From Bacteroidota bacterium (lineage in GTDB: Bacteria > Bacteroidota > Bacteroidia > Chitinophagales > Chitinophagaceae), in the NCBI GenBank assembly GCA_947452905.1, contig CANGEP010000001.1:62001-126000 (forward strand): 64,000 nucleotides of DNA, read 5' to 3'. Made by a program: the position numbers and the translations under genes. Below the pieces are notes generated by a model. It was not told the origin of the DNA and ran no database searches. It was given only the letters and a program-made list of their open reading frames with translations. This document shows positions 37,259-44,886 of the stretch, one piece after another (the stretch's first letter is position 1; every line of letters begins with the position of its first letter).

Positions 37259-37350
37259 TAAGATAGATTGCGCAGCATTGGCTATCGCTTGAGATAGCTG
37301 GCGCAGCATTGGCTATCGCTGAAGATAGCTGGCGCAGCATTGGCTATCTG
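37231..37350 (+). repeat. Four tandem copies of a 31-bp hairpin unit
   Basis: Units at 37231-37259 (29 bp), 37260-37290 (31), 37291-37321 (31) and 37322-37350 (29). Each contains GCGCAGCATTGGCTATC. Copies 2-4 begin with AGATAG, so GATAG(C) and (G)CTATC inside a unit can form a small hairpin; copy 1 instead pairs with the helix-4 left arm at 37217-37223. There are no spacers, so this is not a CRISPR array. From 37351 to 37401, up to the FAD-oxidoreductase start, nothing further was recognised. Confidence 0.9.
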
Positions 37351-37401
37351 ATTTTGTGGCCCCATAAGTTTTCCCTAATTTAAATTATCAAAACCCTGTT
37401 G

Positions 37402-39255
37402 ATGAAGCATTTAACCTTGGGTATAATTTTATGGGCCATTCATTGCCTTGGATTACAAGCGCAACCTTACCAAAAAATTTTGGAAACCGATGTTTTAGTA
37501 GTAGGTGGAACAGCAAGTGGGATATGTGCAGGTATTCAATCGGCTAGATTAGGTATGAATACTTTAATTATTGAATCTACCCCTTGGCTAGGCGGTATGC
37601 TAACTTCTGCTGGGGTATCTGCTTTTGATGGCAATGATGCCATGCCTGCAGGAATTTTTGGAGAATTTAAAAAGCAATTAGCCCTTCACTATGGTGGTGA
37701 AAAAAAACTATCCACTGGATGGGTTAGTAATACTTTATTTGAACCTCATGTGGGAGATAGTATTTTTAAAAGTATGGCTCGAAAGGAAAAAAAATTAACA
37801 GTAAAATATAATTGTGAGCTAACCAAACTTGATAAAGACGGCCATCAAATTAAGGGACTTATATGTTATGATAAAAAAAGTCATCAATCTATTTTAATTC
37901 ATGCAAAAAGATATGTTGATGCCACAGAATTAGGGGATGTATTAGCGGCGGCCTCTCTTGGCTATGATATTGGCATGGAGGATAATGAACAAACCCATGA
38001 AAATGTAAATAAGTCTGGGGCAAATGGTATCATTCAAGATATTACTTATGTAGCTATCTTAAAAGATTTTGGCAAGCCACAACCTATAATAGCAAGGCCT
38101 GTAAATTATGATTCTTTAGAATTTGACGCCAGTAATAGTAATTTTTATTTCAATACTTTTTTAAAGAAGCCAACAGTGGATGCGAAAACGATGTTGAACT
38201 ATGGTAAACTTCCTAATAAAAAATACATGCTCAATTGGCCCATTTATGGGAATGACACATATTTAAATGTGATTGAAAAAACACCCGCCGAAAGAGAACT
38301 ATTATTAGAAAAAGCCAAGCAACAAACAGTAAGGTTTATTTATTTTATTCAAAAAGATTTAGGGTTTTCTAATTTATCCTTGGCGGACGATGAGTTTCCT
38401 ACCACCGATAAATTAGCATTGTACCCATATTACAGAGAATCTAGAAGAGTTCAGGGGAAAGTACGCATGATGGTGCAACATATTTCAACCCCTTTTGATA
38501 CCCAGCAAGCATTATATAAAACAGGTATTGCAGTAGGGGATTATCCTATCGATCATCATCATAAAAAAAATAAAGAGGCACCGCAGCATTTAGATTTTTA
38601 CCCGGTACCCTCTTTTAATATTCCTTTGGGTGCAATGATACCAAAGGAGGGAGGTAATTTAATTATTGCGGAAAAGTCAATCAGCGTTTCTAATATTGTA
38701 AATGGCACTACAAGACTACAACCCTGTGTGATGCAAGTTGGGCAAGCCGCTGGATTATTAGCGGCACTTAGTATTAAAGAAAAAACAAATCCTGAGAATG
38801 TATCAGTTAGAAAAACACAATCTTTTTTATTAGAGGCAGGGGGCTATATTATGCCTTATAAAGATGTACCCATCGGAAGCCCTTATTTTAAAGCCATTCA
38901 AAAAATGGGTGCTACTGGATTATTAAAAGGAGTAGGTAAACCAAGTGGATGGGCCAATGCTACTAATTTTTATCCTAATAATAAGGTAAGCCTATCTGAA
39001 TTTTTAGAAACTTGGCGTCAGAAATTTCCAGATTCAATTTCGTATACCCATCAAGAAATGACGCTAAAAGATGCCTTGTATTTTTCCCGTCAGCTTCAAA
39101 ATAAAAATAAAGATTTTAAAAAATCGTGGTATCAAATTGGCTTGAATAACTTTGATTGGAATCGCCCCATTTTACGTTACGAGCTTGCAGCTATATTAAA
39201 TGAGTATGCTGTTTTTTCGGTCTTTAACGTTGATTTGTATGGGGATTTAAAATAA
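37402..39255 (+). CDS. Secreted FAD-dependent oxidoreductase (FAD_oxidored family)
   Basis: Start at ATG 37402; a TTG directly before it is less likely. Residues 1-21 form a signal peptide (LGIILWAIHCLGLQAQ), so the enzyme works in the periplasm. TDVLVVGGTASGICAGIQSARLG is an FAD-binding Rossmann motif (core GGTASG), followed by ESTPWLGGMLT. The middle has RESRRVQGKVRM, and GTTRLQPCVMQVGQAAGLLAAL near residue 440 is the C-terminal FAD contact. The last 120 residues are a small extra domain. Members of this family occur in many Bacteroidota sugar-degradation loci, but the substrate is unknown and no glycosidase is adjacent. Confidence 0.85.
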   Translation: MKHLTLGIILWAIHCLGLQAQPYQKILETDVLVVGGTASGICAGIQSARLGMNTLIIESTPWLGGMLTSAGVSAFDGNDAMPAGIFGEFKKQLALHYGGEKKLSTGWVSNTLFEPHVGDSIFKSMARKEKKLTVKYNCELTKLDKDGHQIKGLICYDKKSHQSILIHAKRYVDATELGDVLAAASLGYDIGMEDNEQTHENVNKSGANGIIQDITYVAILKDFGKPQPIIARPVNYDSLEFDASNSNFYFNTFLKKPTVDAKTMLNYGKLPNKKYMLNWPIYGNDTYLNVIEKTPAERELLLEKAKQQTVRFIYFIQKDLGFSNLSLADDEFPTTDKLALYPYYRESRRVQGKVRMMVQHISTPFDTQQALYKTGIAVGDYPIDHHHKKNKEAPQHLDFYPVPSFNIPLGAMIPKEGGNLIIAEKSISVSNIVNGTTRLQPCVMQVGQAAGLLAALSIKEKTNPENVSVRKTQSFLLEAGGYIMPYKDVPIGSPYFKAIQKMGATGLLKGVGKPSGWANATNFYPNNKVSLSEFLETWRQKFPDSISYTHQEMTLKDALYFSRQLQNKNKDFKKSWYQIGLNNFDWNRPILRYELAAILNEYAVFSVFNVDLYGDLK

Positions 39256-39283
39256 TCCAATCGCTTTCTTGTATTTTTGCATT

Positions 39284-39670
39284 ATGAAGCATTCTCAAAC
39301 TATTGGTATCCTACTTTGCCTTTTCTTATTTTATTGTACCACACAACCTTTGGTTTTTATCGAAAGTAAAAATTGGGTTATCACTGGGTGGCAAACTGCA
39401 GGAAGTAGTTATGGGCAACCGGGTAAATTCTTGGCTTATTTCGGGGGGTTAGCCATTTTGTTTTTTGCGCTCCCTTTTATTTGGGCTAAACGATTCAATA
39501 TGGCTTTTGCTGCTTTATTGTTAGCATGGTCTTTTAGAAATTTTTTGATATTATCTACTTGTCAAATGGGCGAGTGCCCTCAAAAACAATGGGCACTGTA
39601 TGCTTGCATTTTCATTTCTTTCGGCATTTTAATAATGACTTTTTTGCCAAAAATTAAAATTCCAAAATAA
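39284..39670 (+). CDS. Small integral membrane protein, function unknown
   Basis: 128 residues starting at ATG 39284 (MKHSQTIGILL); the frame opens at 39269 but the extra five residues are unlikely. Four hydrophobic segments are visible: residues 7-25, 49-66, 70-88 and 103-121. A WVITGWQTAGSSYG loop follows the first span. No family recognised. A TATTTTTG box lies only 4 bases before the ATG, so if it is a -7 element the message would be leaderless or the box is accidental. Confidence 0.7.
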   Translation: MKHSQTIGILLCLFLFYCTTQPLVFIESKNWVITGWQTAGSSYGQPGKFLAYFGGLAILFFALPFIWAKRFNMAFAALLLAWSFRNFLILSTCQMGECPQKQWALYACIFISFGILIMTFLPKIKIPK

Positions 39671-39671
39671 T

Positions 39672-39703
39672 AAAAAAGCCTCCTTAAATTGGGAGGCTTT
39701 TTT
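39672..39703. terminator. Bidirectional terminator between convergent genes
   Basis: AAAAAAGCCTCC (39672-39683) and GGAGGCTTTTTT (39692-39703) form a perfect 12-bp stem with an 8-base loop. A and T runs on either side serve both the rightward membrane-protein gene and leftward rocD. Confidence 0.9.
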
Positions 39704-39711
39704 ATTATATA

Positions 39712-40950
39712 TTATTGAATGTGTAATTTTTCTAGTGCTTTTCCAATAATAGTAACCGCTTCGTTTATTTGCTGCTCATTAATAATTAAAGGAGGTGCAA
39801 ATCTAATTTTATCTCCATGAGTAGGCTTTGCTAATAGGCCTAAATCTTTTAAATGTAAACATAAGTCCCAACTAGCATCAGGATTATCATGTTTTATTAC
39901 AATAGCATTTAATAATCCCTTGCCGCGAATGGTGGTAACAAAAGGAGAATGTAAATCGGCGATCCCTTTTCTTAATAGGGCACCCATTTTGGTAGCATTG
40001 TCAGCCATGTTTTCGCTCTTTAATACTTCTAAAGCTTTCATTGCTACGGCGCAGGCTAATGGATTTCCACCATAGGTTGAACCATGTTCTCCTGGTTTTA
40101 TTTGTAGCATAATCTCATCATCTGCTAAGATAGCGGCCACAGGCATTGTACCTCCACTTAAAGCTTTTCCTAAAATCAAAATATCGGGTCTAACAGCTTC
40201 GTGATCACAAGCAAGCATCATTCCGGTTCTTGCTAATCCAGTTTGTATTTCATCTGCAATAAATAAAACATTGTGTTTCGTGCACAATTCACGAACGCCT
40301 TTTAAATAACCATCATCAGGTATTACAACACCTGCTTCACCTTGAATAGGCTCCACCATAAAAGCCGCAACGTTCTTATCTTGTAATTCTTTTTCTAAAG
40401 CGACTAAATCATTATAAGGAACTAAGCCAAACCCAGGCATGAAAGGTCCAAAACCTTTATAACTACTTGGGTCTGTAGAAGAAGAAATAGCAGCTAAAGT
40501 GCGACCCCAAAAATTACCATCAGCAAAAATTATTTTAGCTTCATTTTCGGCGATACCTTTTACAGCATAACCCCATCTCCTGGCTAATTTAATGGCCGTC
40601 TCACCACCTTCCACACCTGTATTCATGGGAAGTACTTTGTCATAGCCAAAATATTCGGTGATGTATTTTTCATAGGTGCCTAATAAATTATTATGAAAAG
40701 CACGAGAGGTTAAAGTGAGTTTACTTGCTTGCTCTTGCAATGCTTTAATAATCGCAGGATGACAATGACCTTGGTTGACAGCAGAGTAACCACTCAAAAA
40801 GTCAAAATATTTTTTACCATCAATGTCATATAAATACACACCTTCTCCTTTTTCTAAAACCACCGGAAGGGGATGATAGTTATGTGCGCCGTATTGGTTC
40901 TCTAAATCTAAATAATGTTGTGCATTAGCACTAAGGGTATGCGATGTCAT
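39712..40950 (-). CDS. rocD: Ornithine aminotransferase
   Basis: PLP enzyme of class III that converts ornithine and 2-oxoglutarate to glutamate semialdehyde and glutamate, linking arginine and proline metabolism. The N-terminus ([23 protein letters not shown]) is typical of ornithine aminotransferase. [15 protein letters not shown] contains the PLP-ring aspartate, LGKALSGG the Schiff-base lysine, and [15 protein letters not shown] the phosphate contact. 412 residues, full length. It stands alone with its own terminator. Confidence 0.94.
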   Translation of the reverse strand: MTSHTLSANAQHYLDLENQYGAHNYHPLPVVLEKGEGVYLYDIDGKKYFDFLSGYSAVNQGHCHPAIIKALQEQASKLTLTSRAFHNNLLGTYEKYITEYFGYDKVLPMNTGVEGGETAIKLARRWGYAVKGIAENEAKIIFADGNFWGRTLAAISSSTDPSSYKGFGPFMPGFGLVPYNDLVALEKELQDKNVAAFMVEPIQGEAGVVIPDDGYLKGVRELCTKHNVLFIADEIQTGLARTGMMLACDHEAVRPDILILGKALSGGTMPVAAILADDEIMLQIKPGEHGSTYGGNPLACAVAMKALEVLKSENMADNATKMGALLRKGIADLHSPFVTTIRGKGLLNAIVIKHDNPDASWDLCLHLKDLGLLAKPTHGDKIRFAPPLIINEQQINEAVTIIGKALEKLHIQ

Positions 40951-40999
40951 GATTGACTTTTTAAAGTAAAATTAAAAGGAGTTCAAAAAATAGGGTGGG

Positions 41000-41018
41000 T
41001 AAAAGATACTTACCCCAA
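41000..41018. other. Small inverted repeat before rocD
   Basis: GGGTAA and TTACCC separated by 7 bases, 50 bases upstream of the rocD start. It could be an operator or a leader hairpin; nothing else in the 187-base gap is clear. Confidence 0.25.
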
Positions 41019-41137
41019 GGGATGATTGAGTAAATCTAAGTTAGCAGCTAAAAAAGAGTGCTTTTTCATGGATCTAAGATAGTTTTTTTACTTTAAATTC
41101 CCATATTTTGGGCTTACATTCGCAGAAACATTCTCTT

Positions 41138-42151
41138 TTGAAACCCTTTGTTTCCATAGTTATCTTAAACTTTAATGGCGTTAAATATTTGCAAGAATAT
41201 TTGCCTTCAGTTTTGGCTACTCATTATGAAAATTTTGAAGTGGTTGTGGCCGATAATGGATCTTCAGATAATTCAATAGAAGTTTTAAAAAAAGAATTCC
41301 CTTCGGTTAAAATTTTGGAAAGTTTAACCAATGAAGGTTTTGCAGGCGGGTATAATTGGGCACTTAAATTAGTAAAGGCGGATTATTATGTTCTTTTAAA
41401 TTCGGACTTAAGGGTAAGTGCTAATTGGATTAGTCCCATGGTTGATTTATTAGAATCAAATCCATTAGCAGCAGCTTGTCAACCCAAATTGTTGGCACAA
41501 AATGCACCTACTTATTTTGAATATGCGGGTGCTTCGGGGGGGTGGATAGATAGTTTAGGTTATCCTTTTTCTCGTGGAAGAGTATTTGATGTATGTGAGC
41601 AGGATTTAGGTCAGTATGAGGATACAAATAAAGTATTTTGGGCATCGGGGGCTTCATTGATGATAAAGGCTGCGGTTTTTCATGAATTGAATGGCTTTGA
41701 TGCTAGCTTTTTTGCGCATCAAGAGGAGATTGATTTATGCTGGAGATTGCAATTAGCAGGTTATGAGCTTTATGTTTGTCCTGCATCTGTGGTATATCAC
41801 GTGGGGGCTGGCACCCTTCCAAGAGGAGGTCGTAAGGTTTTCTTAAATTTCAGGAATAATTTAGTGATGATGTGCAAAAACTTACCCTTGTCTGAATTGG
41901 CCTGGAAAATGCCATTAAGATTTGTTTTAGACGCAATTTCAGCCTGGAAAGGGTTACTTAGTGGGGATACCTACTTTTTTACGGCCATTGCGAAAGCTCA
42001 TTTTGCGCTTTTTGGCATATTAATTAGTGGCAAACTTAAGCGTAGCAAGGTTACAAGGTCGTTGGCTTCCTTGAATGGGGTATATAATGGATCTTTGGTT
42101 TTTCAATACTTCCTCAAAAAGAAGCAGTATTTTAATAAAATTGTGGAATAA
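41138..42151 (+). CDS. Glycosyltransferase family 2
   Basis: GT-A transferase of the rhamnosyltransferase-like subgroup. The start is taken as TTG 41138, giving MKPFVSIVILNFNG, a standard GT2 N-terminus; another TTG at 41108 would add 10 residues, and no suitable ATG exists. VVVADNGSSDNSIEVL, LLNSDLRV (DxD-type position) and GFDASFFAHQEEIDLCWRLQLAGY with the ED-type catalytic region are clear. The tail contains hydrophobic segments. 337 residues. It is a lone gene, 8 kb from the polysaccharide block. Confidence 0.88.
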   Translation: MKPFVSIVILNFNGVKYLQEYLPSVLATHYENFEVVVADNGSSDNSIEVLKKEFPSVKILESLTNEGFAGGYNWALKLVKADYYVLLNSDLRVSANWISPMVDLLESNPLAAACQPKLLAQNAPTYFEYAGASGGWIDSLGYPFSRGRVFDVCEQDLGQYEDTNKVFWASGASLMIKAAVFHELNGFDASFFAHQEEIDLCWRLQLAGYELYVCPASVVYHVGAGTLPRGGRKVFLNFRNNLVMMCKNLPLSELAWKMPLRFVLDAISAWKGLLSGDTYFFTAIAKAHFALFGILISGKLKRSKVTRSLASLNGVYNGSLVFQYFLKKKQYFNKIVE

Positions 42152-42177
42152 CACGTTCATTATTAAGAACTAGTTGC

Positions 42178-42185
42178 TATTTTTG
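42178..42185 (+). promoter_or_regulatory. Candidate -7 element of the 67-residue protein gene
   Basis: TATTTTTG matches TAnnTTTG and lies 18 bases before the ATG at 42204. No TTTG box was found at the right distance. Confidence 0.35.
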
Positions 42186-42203
42186 CGTCCGTAAATAAAT
42201 ACT

Positions 42204-42407
42204 ATGTCACAAGATTTACATCAACCAGAAGCTTCTAAAGATATTAACTCAAATTGGGTAACTTCATCTAGATTCTTATTTTACGTTACTCTTTTCTCTA
42301 TTCTTGCCTTAGTGGTAGGGAACTGTTCTAAAGTATTCACCAGTGGGTTTAAAAAACCTAACCCAGAAGTGCAAACTAGTTCTCAGTACAAGCCAGAATA
42401 TAAATAG
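42204..42407 (+). CDS. 67-residue single-span membrane protein, unknown
   Basis: Small protein with a polar N-terminal 22 residues, one hydrophobic span (RFLFYVTLFSILALVVG, about residues 23-40) and a polar, Lys/Pro/Ser-rich tail. No family recognised. A plausible -7 box, ATG start and typical spacing support it being real. A cysteine follows the span (GNCSK), but the long polar N-terminus argues against a lipoprotein. Confidence 0.6.
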   Translation: MSQDLHQPEASKDINSNWVTSSRFLFYVTLFSILALVVGNCSKVFTSGFKKPNPEVQTSSQYKPEYK

Positions 42408-42415
42408 AAAAAAAA

Positions 42416-42446
42416 TTTGTTTAAGAGTGCTGAATCCTTATTTTTG
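42416..42446 (+). promoter_or_regulatory. Consensus promoter of the tRNA-Gly/tRNA-Leu cluster
   Basis: TTTG (42416-42419), exactly 19 bases, TATTTTTG (42439-42446): a full match to the Bacteroidota housekeeping consensus TTTG-N19-TAnnTTTG. Transcription should start near 42452, about 20 bases before tRNA-Gly. Confidence 0.75.
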
Positions 42447-42472
42447 CACTCCTAAAAATAGTTCTTGTACAA

Positions 42473-42545
<73 letters not shown>

Positions 42546-42547
42546 CA

Positions 42548-42580
42548 AAAATCCCGAATTTCGGTTTGGGATTTTTTTTT
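42548..42580 (+). terminator. Intrinsic terminator after tRNA-Gly
   Basis: AAAATCCC (42548-42555) pairs with GGGATTTT (42568-42575), followed by T to 42580. Extra A-T pairs are possible inside the loop. Confidence 0.75.
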
Positions 42581-42595
42581 AAGTCTGTAACAGAC

Positions 42596-42899
42596 GCCTT
42601 GGTGGTGGAACTGGTAGACACGCAGGACTTAGACATTGTTCTTTGGATGAACAAAATTTGAGTGCACTTCGAGAAATTGAAGATGTAGAACTCCGTAAAT
42701 TCGGCGAACCCTTTTAAATGGGAATACCGAGCGAAGCCCGAAAGGGAACGTGTAGAGACTAGACACGGAGCACCTAAATCGAAAGATAAGGTGAAGGCAT
42801 AGTCCAGACTACAAACCGATGTAGGGTGGTGAAAACCATAGTAGTAAGAAAATCCTGTGGGCCGCAACGCCCGTGCGGGTTCGATTCCCGCCTGAGGCA
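42596..42899 (+). tRNA. tRNA-Leu (UAA) interrupted by a group I intron
   Basis: Exon 1 is 42596-42630 and exon 2 is 42849-42899 (86 nt spliced). Acceptor GCCTTGG/CTGAGGC with discriminator A; D stem GTG/CAC; anticodon stem CAGGA/TCCTG; spliced loop CTTAAAA, which gives anticodon TAA; long variable arm with stem GGGC/GCCC (42859-42862, 42869-42872), as required for a class II leucine tRNA; T arm GCGGG-TTCGATT-CCCGC. The intron sits between anticodon bases 34 and 35, the position used in cyanobacterial tRNA-Leu(UAA). Standard tRNA finders may miss or misreport it. Confidence 0.95.
42631..42848 (+). ncRNA. Group I intron (IC3-like) in tRNA-Leu(UAA)
   Basis: 218 nt, self-splicing type by structure. 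The 5' splice site follows a U (42630) that pairs with G in P1: C28-T29-T30 with G60-A61-G62 (42628-42630, 42660-42662). P3: CTCCGT/ACGGAG (42691-42696, 42765-42770). The R region at 42749-42774 and the S region at 42788-42804 give P7 as GACTA/TAGTC (42757-42761, 42800-42804), the guanosine site. The intron ends in G (42848), the omega-G. No endonuclease frame. The P1 loop contains an extra hairpin, TTGTTC/GAACAA. R and S resemble the Anabaena tRNA-Leu intron from memory. Confidence 0.92.
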
Positions 42900-43077
42900 C
42901 AAAGCCTCTCACGCAAGTGAGAGGCTTTTTTTATTTAAAGCAGCGTCACAAGCTTGCTTGTGTAAGCTGATGAAAATAAAAAAAGACAAACAAACACTTT
43001 GTGTTTGTTTGAAAGGCTTTGAGTAAGACCGGTATTTTGGGAAGACGACGAACAACGTGAGTCGTCAATCCAAAATA
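42900..43077 (+). ncRNA. Candidate structured RNA, tRNA-linked element, copy B
   Basis: Core 42900-43021 (122 nt) begins at the base after the tRNA-Leu discriminator. Helix 1: AAGCCTCTCAC/GTGAGAGGCTT with GCAA loop (42902-42912, 42917-42927). Helix 2: TTTTTTTATTT/AAATAAAAAAA (42926-42936, 42974-42984), enclosing CAGC/GCTG (42941-42944, 42966-42969) and CACAAGC/GCTTGTG (42947-42953, 42956-42962). Helix 3: CAAACAAACAC/GTGTTTGTTTG (42987-42997, 43001-43011). Outer pairing CAAAGCCT/AGGCTTTG (42900-42907, 43014-43021). Helix 4: TATTTTGG/CCAAAATA (43033-43040, 43070-43077), enclosing GACGAC/GTCGTC. Same architecture as copy A, with compensatory changes. Confidence 0.6.
42902..42932 (+). terminator. 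Intrinsic terminator of tRNA-Leu (helix 1 of element B)
   Basis: Perfect 11-bp stem with a GCAA tetraloop, then seven T (42926-42932), starting 3 bases after the tRNA. Confidence 0.85.
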
Positions 43078-43099
43078 AAGGATGTGAAAGGCTTTGAGT
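43010..43099 (+). repeat. Direct repeat TGAAAGGCTTTGAGT
   Basis: The 15-base sequence occurs at 43010-43024 (end of the element core) and again at 43085-43099, flanking helix 4. Both copies could pair with the CAAAGCC segment at the start of the element. The rest of the gap to 43138 shows nothing else. Confidence 0.85.
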
Positions 43100-43138
43100 T
43101 ATGCAGCTAGTCATTATATCTTATCTTAGCATTACCAT

Positions 43139-44107
43139 ATGTCTCATTTAAAAGAAAGACCCGAAAATAATTGTTTAAACTGCGGCTCCACCGTGACAGG
43201 AAGGTTTTGTCATCATTGTGGGCAAGAGAATGTAGAAGTTAAAGAGAGTTTCGGTCATTTATTAATGCACTTTGTTGAGGATCTTACTCATTTCGATGGT
43301 AAGCTTTGGAAAACTTTACAATTATTATTATTTAAGCCTGCTAAATTAACGCAGTACTATATGGATGGCAAGAGAGCTTCTTATATCCATCCCATAAGAA
43401 TGTATCTATTTATTTCGGCTGTGTTCTTTTTCTTTATTTTTTCGGGCAAAGCACCTGAACCTCCGAAGCCAAAGGAAATACAAAAGGAGATTACTAAAAA
43501 TTTACCCAAGCATTCCAATAAACGAAATGGCTTAGTGATAAATTTATCTGATGATACTATACAATATAAAAATGTTGCCGAATATGATTCGGCCCAGTTA
43601 AAATTGCCTATAGCGAAAAGACATAATTGGTTTGAAAAGAGGGTGATTAAAAAGTCGATAGAAATAAATTATAAATACAACAACGATATATATAAAATTG
43701 GCCAGGCTTTTAATGAGCAGTTTCAGCATTATTTTTCACGCATGTTGTATATTTCGCTTCCAGTATTTGCATTTTTTTTATGGCTATTGTATAGAAGCAA
43801 TAAAAACCATTATTTTGTAGATCATTTAATTTTTAGCATACATATTTACTGCGCCTTTTTCATTATTTTATTTGCTTTAAAGTTAGTTAACTTTTTTACT
43901 GAACTGGCATTTCATAAAGTATATGCATTCGCTACAATAATAACTCCCATTTTATTATTTTTCTATTTATATAAAGCGCTTCGTAATCATTTCAATCAGT
44001 CCAGAGCAAAAACGGTTTTTAAATTTATAATCCTAAATTTTCTAACCCTCATTTTAATGGCAGTTTTAATGTCCTCATTTATTTTACTTTCTTTATTTAA
44101 TATCTAA
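43139..44107 (+). CDS. DUF3667 membrane protein with zinc ribbon
   Basis: Function unknown. The N-terminus has two CxxC-type pairs (CLNCGSTVTGRFCHHCGQ), a zinc ribbon, followed by the conserved LMHFVEDLTHFDGKLWKTL and KPAKLTQYYMDGKRASYIHPIRMYLF stretches that define DUF3667. Five or so hydrophobic spans follow, with a charged loop rich in Lys and Pro after the first. 322 residues. The next gene, mazG, starts 2 bases after the stop. Confidence 0.85.
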   Translation: MSHLKERPENNCLNCGSTVTGRFCHHCGQENVEVKESFGHLLMHFVEDLTHFDGKLWKTLQLLLFKPAKLTQYYMDGKRASYIHPIRMYLFISAVFFFFIFSGKAPEPPKPKEIQKEITKNLPKHSNKRNGLVINLSDDTIQYKNVAEYDSAQLKLPIAKRHNWFEKRVIKKSIEINYKYNNDIYKIGQAFNEQFQHYFSRMLYISLPVFAFFLWLLYRSNKNHYFVDHLIFSIHIYCAFFIILFALKLVNFFTELAFHKVYAFATIITPILLFFYLYKALRNHFNQSRAKTVFKFIILNFLTLILMAVLMSSFILLSLFNI

Positions 44108-44109
44108 GT

Positions 44110-44880
44110 ATGTCAAGTCATAGTTTGTCAAAAAGTTTTTTAGACCTGGTTGAAATTATGGATACCCTCAGGGAAAAATGTCCTTGGGATAAAAAACAAA
44201 CCATACATAGTTTAAGAAGTAATACCATTGAAGAATTGTATGAATTAGTAGATGCCATTATTGACGAGGATTGGAAGGGGATACAGGAAGAGTTAGGAGA
44301 TATTTTATTGCATGTACTTTTTTATGCAAAAATTGGCACGGAACAGGGACAGTTTACTCTGCAAGATTCTATTGAGGGTATTTCAAAAAAATTAATTCAT
44401 CGACACCCGCATATTTATGGAGATGTGAAGGCAGAGGATGAGGAAACCGTTAAAAAAAACTGGGAACAATTAAAATTACAAGAGGGTAAAAAATCATTAT
44501 TAGAAGGTGTGCCCAATAGTTTACCAGCTATGGTAAAAGCCTTTAGGATTCAGCAAAAAGTAAAACAAGTTGGATTTGAGTGGGAGAACATTGAACAGGT
44601 TTGGAATAAAGTAGAAGAAGAAATTGAAGAACTTAAAGTAGAAATTAAAGCGGGAGATGCTCAAAAAATGGAGCAAGAGTTTGGAGATGTATTATTTAGC
44701 TTAATCAATTATGCTCGTTTTTTAAATATCGATCCAGAAACCGCTTTGGAGCTTACTAATAAAAAATTTAAACACCGATTTGAACTGCTTGAAATACATG
44801 CCGTAGCTAATGGACTCGATTTGGCCGCAATGAGTTTAGAGCAGAAGAATGCAGTTTGGGATAGCATCAAATTAAAATAA
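44110..44880 (+). CDS. mazG: Nucleoside triphosphate pyrophosphohydrolase MazG
   Basis: Hydrolyses NTPs and dNTPs to monophosphates; house-cleaning enzyme. Two MazG domains in tandem: the first with REKCPWDKKQTIHSLRSNTIEELYEL and the metal-binding ExxE...ELGD (EELGDILLHVLF), the second with KVEEEIEELKVE and EFGDVLFSLIN. 256 residues, full length. Probably co-transcribed with the DUF3667 gene. Confidence 0.95.
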   Translation: MSSHSLSKSFLDLVEIMDTLREKCPWDKKQTIHSLRSNTIEELYELVDAIIDEDWKGIQEELGDILLHVLFYAKIGTEQGQFTLQDSIEGISKKLIHRHPHIYGDVKAEDEETVKKNWEQLKLQEGKKSLLEGVPNSLPAMVKAFRIQQKVKQVGFEWENIEQVWNKVEEEIEELKVEIKAGDAQKMEQEFGDVLFSLINYARFLNIDPETALELTNKKFKHRFELLEIHAVANGLDLAAMSLEQKNAVWDSIKLK

Positions 44881-44886
44881 AATTTC

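Noticed and set aside
37231-37350. Possible CRISPR array
   Set aside because: The 31-bp units abut directly with no unique spacers, and no cas genes are present.
37080-37401. Attachment site or integrated element at tRNA-Cys
   Set aside because: No integrase, no duplicated tRNA 3' end and no phage or plasmid genes nearby; the downstream sequence is the structured element instead.
42826-43026. Rightward open frame across the intron end, tRNA-Leu exon 2 and element B
   Set aside because: It overlaps the tRNA and the intron, and its only resemblance is to the equally spurious frame at copy A.
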